NCBI GenBank assembly: GCA_029204225.1
Contig: CM055109.1
Location: 24,454,422-24,518,421 of the forward strand
Length of the DNA: 64,000 bases
Direction of reading: 5' to 3'
Origin: Diphasiastrum complanatum
Taxonomy: Eukaryota; Streptophyta; Lycopodiopsida; Lycopodiales; Lycopodiaceae
Each line of letters opens with the position of its first letter. The first letter of the stretch is position 1. Made by a program: the position numbers and the translations under genes. A model generated the notes under the pieces. The model saw only the letters and a list, made by a program, of their open reading frames with translations, was not told the origin of the DNA and did not search any database. This document shows, one piece after another, positions 57,911 to 64,000 of this stretch.

Positions 57911-59933
57911 AAAAATAACATGGCTGTTAACATGACATCAAATGACACACTCTCACCTAGTTATAGTGCATAGAGGTTTGTAGACATTGGATGCTAACAT
58001 GACCAGTCACTTGGTTGGATTTACATCATTACATATCTACATCTTCAAAATAGTTTGGCCCCAATCAATAGAATTTGCCTTTACGATGTTAATTTTAATA
58101 CATCGGACAAAGTTAGCTTTTAAACTTCTATATCATATACAAAAACTCTGACCTACACATTAAATGTATAATTTATTACAAAGTAGGGCTCCACACACTT
58201 TGTAATTTACAATCATTCTTGAATTTGCCATTAATTTAAGTCATTTACAATAAAATATAATGGCATTTAGGATGAAATAGAAATTAATGTTTAATGATAT
58301 AATTAGCCTATTCCCTTATCAAGTTAGATTCATTAAAAGAATTCTTGTTGAATTTGAGATTCTGGATAATTGCGCCATCACTTAGATGCCCATCCTAGAA
58401 CAATTTGCATTCAAAATAAGATTAAAGAATGACCAAACAATTTCTATAATGAATGTAAAAATTTGCAGGTTTGGGACTTCTATGAGGATTCCATTGGGGA
58501 TGAATAAAAACCCATGAAAACCATTAAAAATTAATATTGAGTCATCAAAAGTTTGTATTTCTTAAACCTTAAAAACTAAAATCTAAACTTTGAAGATTAA
58601 GTCAGAAACCTGGCGATTGTTAAAAGGTTGGCCACAAAAAACACCAACTCTATCCTATATAGTGAGATTCCAAAAAATCAACAAACATTTCCAAATTAAA
58701 AAAATAAACAAATAAACAGGTAAACATAGATGAATATGCGTGGAAAGAATCTAAACACCCAAAAAATGACCTATGTTGGATGTCTACAATCTGTGATGAG
58801 TTAAAAGATGACTATCATACCACATGAATTAACTCGTTGGACACGTGCAACGAATTTAGTGATAAATCACAAATTGCATCCATAAGCTTTCTAGATTTTA
58901 GAGCCATGGCTCTAAGTGCATCACAAAAATAACATGGCTGTTAACATGACATCAAATGACACACTCTCACCTAGTTATAGTGCATAGAGGTTTGTAGACA
59001 TTGGATGCTAACATGACCAGTCACTTGGTTGGATTTACATCATTACATATCTACATCTTCAAAATAGTTTGGCCCCAATCAATAGAATTTGCCTTTACGA
59101 TGTTAATTTTAATACATCGGACAAAGTTAGCTTTTAAACTTCTATATCATATACAAAAACTCTGACCTACACATTAAATGTATAATTTATTACAAAGTAG
59201 GGCTCCACACACTTTGTAATTTACAATCATTCTTGAATTTGCCATTAATTTAAGTCATTTACAATAAAATATAATGGCATTTAGGATGAAATAGAAATTA
59301 ATGTTTAATGATATAATTAGCCTATTCCCTTATCAAGTTAGATTCATTAAAAGAATTCTTGTTGAATTTGAGATTCTGGATAATTGCGCCATCACTTAGA
59401 TGCCCATCCTAGAACAATTTGCATTCAAAATAAGATTAAAGAATGACCAAACAATTTCTATAATGAATGTAAAAATTTGCAGGTTTGGGACTTCTATGAG
59501 GATTCCATTGGGGATGAATAAAAACCCATGAAAACCATTAAAAATTAATATTGAGTCATCAAAAGTTTGTATTTCTTAAACCTTAAAAACTAAAATCTAA
59601 ACTTTGAAGATTAAGTCAGAAACCTGGCGATTGTTAAAAGGTTGGCCACAAAAAACACCAACTCTATCCTATATAGTGAGATTCCAAAAAATCAACAAAC
59701 ATTTCCAAATTAAAAAAATAAACAAATAAACAGGTAAACATAGATGAATATGCGTGGAAAGAATCTAAACACCCAAAAAATGACCTATGTTGGATGTCTG
59801 CAATCTGTGATGAGTTAAAAGATGACTATCATACCACATGAATTAACTCGTTGGACACGTGCAACGAATTTAGCGATAAATCACAAATTGCATCCATAAG
59901 CTTTCTAGATTTTAGAGCCATGGCTCTAAGTGC
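57911..59933. repeat. very recent 1,014-bp tandem duplication
   Basis: Bases 57911-58919 recur at 58925-59933, separated by five bases. By eye I find only two differences: c-t-a versus c-t-g near 58781/59795, and a-g-t versus a-g-c near 58852/59866. Both units end at the 18-bp palindrome plus 'gtgc'. The single-copy equivalent is about 27790-28760. Content is non-coding N repeat. Confidence 0.9.
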
Positions 59934-60302
59934 GTGGATCCGATGTAAAAGTTAGAACTTTCTTTCAATAGGCCAAGGCTATTATGGGCTTTACGCATAA
60001 TGCTCTCGAGCATGAGGATGCATGCAATTGTGATTGATTCTGATTAAATCATAACACTAGTAAACATGCATAGTTTAATCATTATATTAGTGTAAAGAAC
60101 ACAAGTAAAGACTAAGAAATATAAATTATTTGATGTACTTTTCTCGCTAATGGCTACAGTAGTAGGAACCAAGAATTAGTGCTTTCTAATTCGAATACTC
60201 CCGCTGGAACTGGTTTTAGGGGGAATTACTCATTTGGAATTTAGCACCGTCGCTTTTGGTTTGAAATTTTTCTACTCCATCTAATGTCGTCTCTAGTGTC
60301 TT
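59934..60302. repeat. upstream flank of S1-like copy 3
   Basis: Matches the flanks of copies 1 and 2, including the 59-bp segment lost from copy 2. No gene. Confidence 0.65.
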
Positions 60303-60308
60303 TATAAA
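60303..60308 (+). promoter_or_regulatory. TATA box of S1-like copy 3
   Basis: TATAAA in GTCTTTATAAAGCGAG, 79 bases upstream of the ATG at 60387, with the CT-rich leader between. Position corresponds to TATATAAA of copy 1. Confidence 0.6.
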
Positions 60309-60386
60309 GCGAGTGCACAAAGGTAAATCACGCTCTCGGTCTCTCTCTCTCGCTTGCTCTGTGTCGCGTGCTCTCTCTCTCTCCCT

Positions 60387-60680
60387 ATGGCGATCATTCA
60401 CTTTTTCTCTATGTTTGCCACCTTGTTTCTACTTCAGGTGTCTTTCGCTTCGTCTCTAGACGCTTCCTTTAGCGTAACAAACCTATGTGAAGATTTCATA
60501 ACCGCGACTTGTTCAGATGAGACTAAATCTTTGGGCGCCCATGTGGTGCGTAGCAAGTGGATTGAAGGAGGATGATGAGGTTTTGTCAACTCGGGGAATG
60601 TCAGAGAATGACGTATGCCTTGAGATTGTGGTCTGTTGGTCGTATAATTTCACTGCAAATGAACAAACCGAATGCCTACG
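60387..60680 (+). pseudogene. S1-family-like gene, copy 3, interrupted
   Basis: Start and signal peptide are intact (MAIIHFFSMFATLFLLQVSF). The domain begins SVTNLCEDFITATCSDETK, with three amino-acid changes from copies 1 and 2. A 75-base insertion (60554-60628) follows VVRS and brings a TGA at 60573-60575. Copy-2-like sequence resumes WSYNFTANEQTE, then about 0.87 kb is deleted at about 60672 with GAAT at the joint, removing EYICDF and everything after. It cannot make the protein. Confidence 0.68.
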
Positions 60681-62806
60681 TTGTTCTGAGCATCTATTTG
60701 TGTATATGACCTCAAAACTTATCGTTTTCTTGCTACCCTTCATAGCATGAAGGAAATCCGAATCTAGATCGGGTTGTCAAACCAACTGGAATCTGGTTAG
60801 TATACAAAAACGGTAGGGGGGAAAGTTTTGTGCCTTGGATGTGATGCACAAGTCGATTGTTGACGATGCAAAGGTGATCTTCAACTTTGTGATATTATTT
60901 TTGTGCAATTAAACTATACAACTGTTGTTCTTTTTGACCTCAGCGTGCCTTAGGTAGATAGTGTACCATTCAATATTCAATGTTAAGATTCTGAGGTAAG
61001 CATTGTAAGAACCAGAAAGCCCAGTTCAATCAAGGTTAACATCACTATTAGTGTATAGAGTAAACACTACTGCCTGCTTGGTACATTCTCTGCATATTGA
61101 CAATACTTTTCTTAACTATTTCACCGGCAATGTTGTTCTAACTTTTTATCTGGCTATGTGCGTATTTCAACCTGGCATATAATTAGACACAAGGCTTATA
61201 TCGTAGGTTGTAATATCTTAGCTGTACTTGTTTGTTGGGTGGTCTTATCCCTACCATGATTGGATTTACGCCTGGAGTAAACGAGTACTCATCTAGATAA
61301 TCAAGCAAATGATTAGGTAAACGGAATTCTAAGAACATGAGATTCTTGTTTAGGTGTTGGGATTCATTTTTCTCCTCTGAATAAAACAAAAACCTCGTGG
61401 TGTCATACCACAAAGGCCTTTCCATAATGGTGAAATTGTTGCATTGATAAAGGAGATTTTTTTTATTACAAATTTATCTTCGAGATACAAACAAATGCAT
61501 TTAGAAGCTTTTTTGCTAAAGAGATGGTTATTGGTAACTTCAGTTATGGTGAGATTCGTTTGTTTCTTTTAACGTTTTAAGTTGCAAGAGGTTACACTAT
61601 CACATCCACTACCGCAAAAGTAGTTAACAGTTTTTACATTTGTAGAGTTAAGATTGCACATAATAGGTGATCTTCTTTTGATGATAATTTCTTACAAAGG
61701 GTTTAATAGTTGGCCACTAACTATGTTCGCCATTTTGGAATTTTGGTCAAAAAGAAACAAATTTCAAAAAGGCAGCTCAAGTTGGCAATGATCCTCAAAT
61801 ATTCACAATAATAATGATAAGTACTCATAATATTTTAGTAAATACGATCAATATTCACAAGTAATCACGATCAATATTTATTATAATAACGATCAGCATT
61901 CACAATAATCAGGATTAATATTAAAGCTATTCACTTTTTAGTATTCACAATTTTAGATAATTTTTGCCAACCATCAAGCATGTAGACTTCAAGACACGTC
62001 ATTGGAAACTCGATCAGTTCTTCATCCAATATAGAAAACAATTTGGGTACATCCTCCATAAGAAGACACTATCATATACAATACAAATAATTTCTCAGAG
62101 AAATTTGGTTGTCATTTTTCTAGATTCGAGCATGCATGGGCACAATAAGAAGACAACCATTGTGGAATCAAGCAGGCAACAATGGAAAAAAAATTCTTTG
62201 CATTACTTCAAGCATGTATGCTACGTTCTTGTTTTCATGAATGCAGACTCACTTCCATGTTGCATAATTGAGCCCTCCACCAATGGCTAAATCTACTTGT
62301 GAGATTGGAGTATAATCAAATTCACAAATCTAAATTGAAAAGTCAATCATTTCATTAGTTAAAGCTTAACAAAAACATAATACAATAAATTAAGTCAAAA
62401 ATTTGAGGTTCATCTAACCTATAAATACTTACCAGAGCATAGACCAATGATAAGGTCATGCAACTTCGAGATCATTGAAAAATTTCCATGGAAGTTCTTT
62501 TGTTATATAGACTTGAATACCCATAAATGGACCTCGCATCCTTGCTAAAGAAAATTAAAAACAAGAATTCCACTAAAGGCATGTCAAAAAGAGGTGATAA
62601 GTATCATTTAAGTATGGGCTTTGGAGAACTAAAGTTGATCACAAATCCTTTTAGGCTAATGTAAAGCCAAATAAAAATGCTTGTAAAATTCGAGATTGGT
62701 TTACATAACAGTTCAATAATGTAGGGTGCTCTAGAAAATGAGTATTTAAATTGTATAGGAGTATCGGAAAATGAATTTAGGTCAGGAGTAAAATTAATGT
62801 GCAATA
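60681..62806 (-). repeat. S3 block: downstream flank and copia-2 LTR side
   Basis: Matches S2 from about 30235. The minus strand carries the copia-2 LTR starting at 62806 (TATTGCAC) and the open islands at 61425-61183 and about 62059-61940 (MEDVPKLFSILDEELIEF). The AATATTCACAA patch at 61800-61950 is shorter than in S2. Confidence 0.6.
61183..61425 (-). other. 80-codon open island, unknown
   Basis: Starts MERPLWYDTTRFLFYSEEKN. It continues LEFRLPNHLLDYLDEYSFTP and GVNPIMVGIRPPNKQVQLRY, and stops at 61183-61185. The equivalents at 4140 and about 30988 stop after LEFR (TTA to TAA type change), and those in S4 and S5 are frameshifted. No family recognised. It could be a relic exon; neutral decay with one copy still open is the simpler reading. 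Confidence 0.3.
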
Positions 62807-64000
62807 CTCACCCTTAAGCTTACCACTAAAAACCTGAATGAAGAATTAACATACTAACTAAGGTAATGTGTTTACCCTTTGGCAAAGACTTTGTTGGAAT
62901 ATCGGCCAACATGTTATCAGTATGATAGTAACCCATGAGTTAATGCAATGAAGGCATTTCTAGTAATGATGGGCCCACATAGTCTCTTCAGCTCTAGTGG
63001 ACCCACTTTAGAATGTTAAACAATAAACCTTTTTGGAGTGCATTTCTACTGAAAAAAGGTAGTGTCCTTGACGGTTGTTGTACCACCAAACCATGCTTTT
63101 AGCCTGCAACGTATTCGGACTCGGTAATGGCCAAGGAAATGAATTTTTGCTTTCGATTGTTCCATGAAATTGGTCTTGCAAGAAAGCATATGTAGCCAAA
63201 GGTTGATTTTCTAGTATCTGCTTCTCTAGCCCAATCTCAATCTGAATAGGCATTTAGAACTAGTGCATCCTTGGAATCTCTAACATAACACACTATCTAA
63301 GGTAACATACTAACTAAGGTAATGTGTTTACCCTTTGGCAAAGGCTTTGATGGAATATTAGCCAACATGTTATCGGTATGATCGTAACATAATTCGACAT
63401 CCTTCTTCTAAACTCTCTCTTAGAAAATGAAATTTAACTTTAATGTGTTCAACGAGTTCATGGGTTGAGAGAAAAAACAAAGTACTTTTGATTGTCACAA
63501 TGGAGTATTGTTGGTCTAATCTGTTGAAATTTCAAATCTTGGAGTAATCATTGAAGCCAAATAATGTCCTTCACTATACAGGTGGATGCAACATATTCGA
63601 ACTCGGTAACGAACAAGAAAATGTGGTCCTCCTACAAGAAAGCATAGGTAGACAAAGGTGGATTCTCTAGTATCCACTTCTCCAGCCCAATTTGAGTCTG
63701 AATTGGCATTTAGAACTAGTGCATCCTTGGAATATCTATCATAATCCAAAGCATAGTGCTTTGTGGTTATTATGTACATCAAATGCTCTTTGTAGAACGT
63801 TCTGATGTGGTAGTCATGGATTCGACATGTATTGCAACAATGTGCTCAATATGTATGCAAGATTAGGTTATCTATAGATCATGGCATACATGATGAACAC
63901 ACTTATTGACTGATAGTCACGGATTTGACATGTATTGGAACAATGTGCTCACTATGTATGGAAGATCAAGTCATCTTCTGTACATTTCCTCTGATGGTGA
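62807..64000 (-). pseudogene. copia-2 RNase H pieces (S3), running off the window
   Basis: Same order as 32378-33534: purine tract (mutated, 62807-62815), truncated pol tail, RNase H copy a (about 63290-63100), second tail DIPTKPLPKG-like (about 63380-63300), then RNase H copy b. Copy b is open 63782-63516: NSDSNWAGEVDTRESTFVYL, CFLVGG, truncated as in S2. Beyond 63783 lie two tandem GTAGTCATGGATT-type repeats leading towards integrase at the window end. Confidence 0.75.

Overview
The window looks like AT-rich, transposon-filled land-plant nuclear DNA, probably from a flowering plant. The evidence is plant-type Ty1/copia and Ty3/gypsy retroelements with an initiator-Met-tRNA primer-binding site, plus three copies of a small secreted protein gene resembling the S-protein-homologue (plant self-incompatibility S1) family. 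I cannot name the species. I see no tRNA, rRNA, CRISPR array or bacterial-type operon. Nearly every gene is broken, and no complete functional locus is obvious.

Most of the window is a few repeated blocks in different orders and orientations. S blocks hold the S1-like gene on one side and, on the opposite strand, the end of a copia element (copia-2). They lie at about 2.2-6.4 kb (inverted), 20.9-23.4 kb (partial), 28.8-34.3 kb, 34.9-35.7 kb (small), 49.8-54.3 kb (partial, split by an insertion) and 59.9-64.0 kb. Q blocks (0.1-2.2 kb and, inverted and tandemly repeated, 35.7-38.6 kb) and N/P blocks (6.4-7.0, 9.4-12.2, 26.4-28.8, 56.5-59.9 kb) are non-coding filler. A second copia element (copia-1) leaves pol pieces and LTRs at 6.9-9.4, 25.2-26.4 and 54.4-56.5 kb.

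Two directly repeated gypsy loci, A (12.2-20.9 kb) and B (43.0-49.8 kb), share one architecture. A gag zinc-knuckle and RT fragment of gypsy-2 is interrupted by the 1.7-kb LTR of gypsy-1, followed by PBS, leader, gag, protease, RT, RNase H and (best in B) integrase. The integrase C-terminus joins directly to an S block with no 3' LTR. A and B share the same stop codons, so they were copied when already dead. Copy A contains a further deleted gypsy-1 copy (19.06-20.87 kb).

Four stretches have no second copy in the window. They are a possibly spliced unknown gene fragment (23.96-25.13 kb), an intron-bearing transposase-like pseudogene (about 38.6-40.85 kb), an unrecognised minus-strand module with its own TATA box (40.85-42.54 kb), and a 1.8-kb insertion carrying an open RNase H-integrase piece of a third gypsy family (50.68-52.47 kb). 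These, and the contrasting lesions in the three S1-like copies, are the main points of interest.
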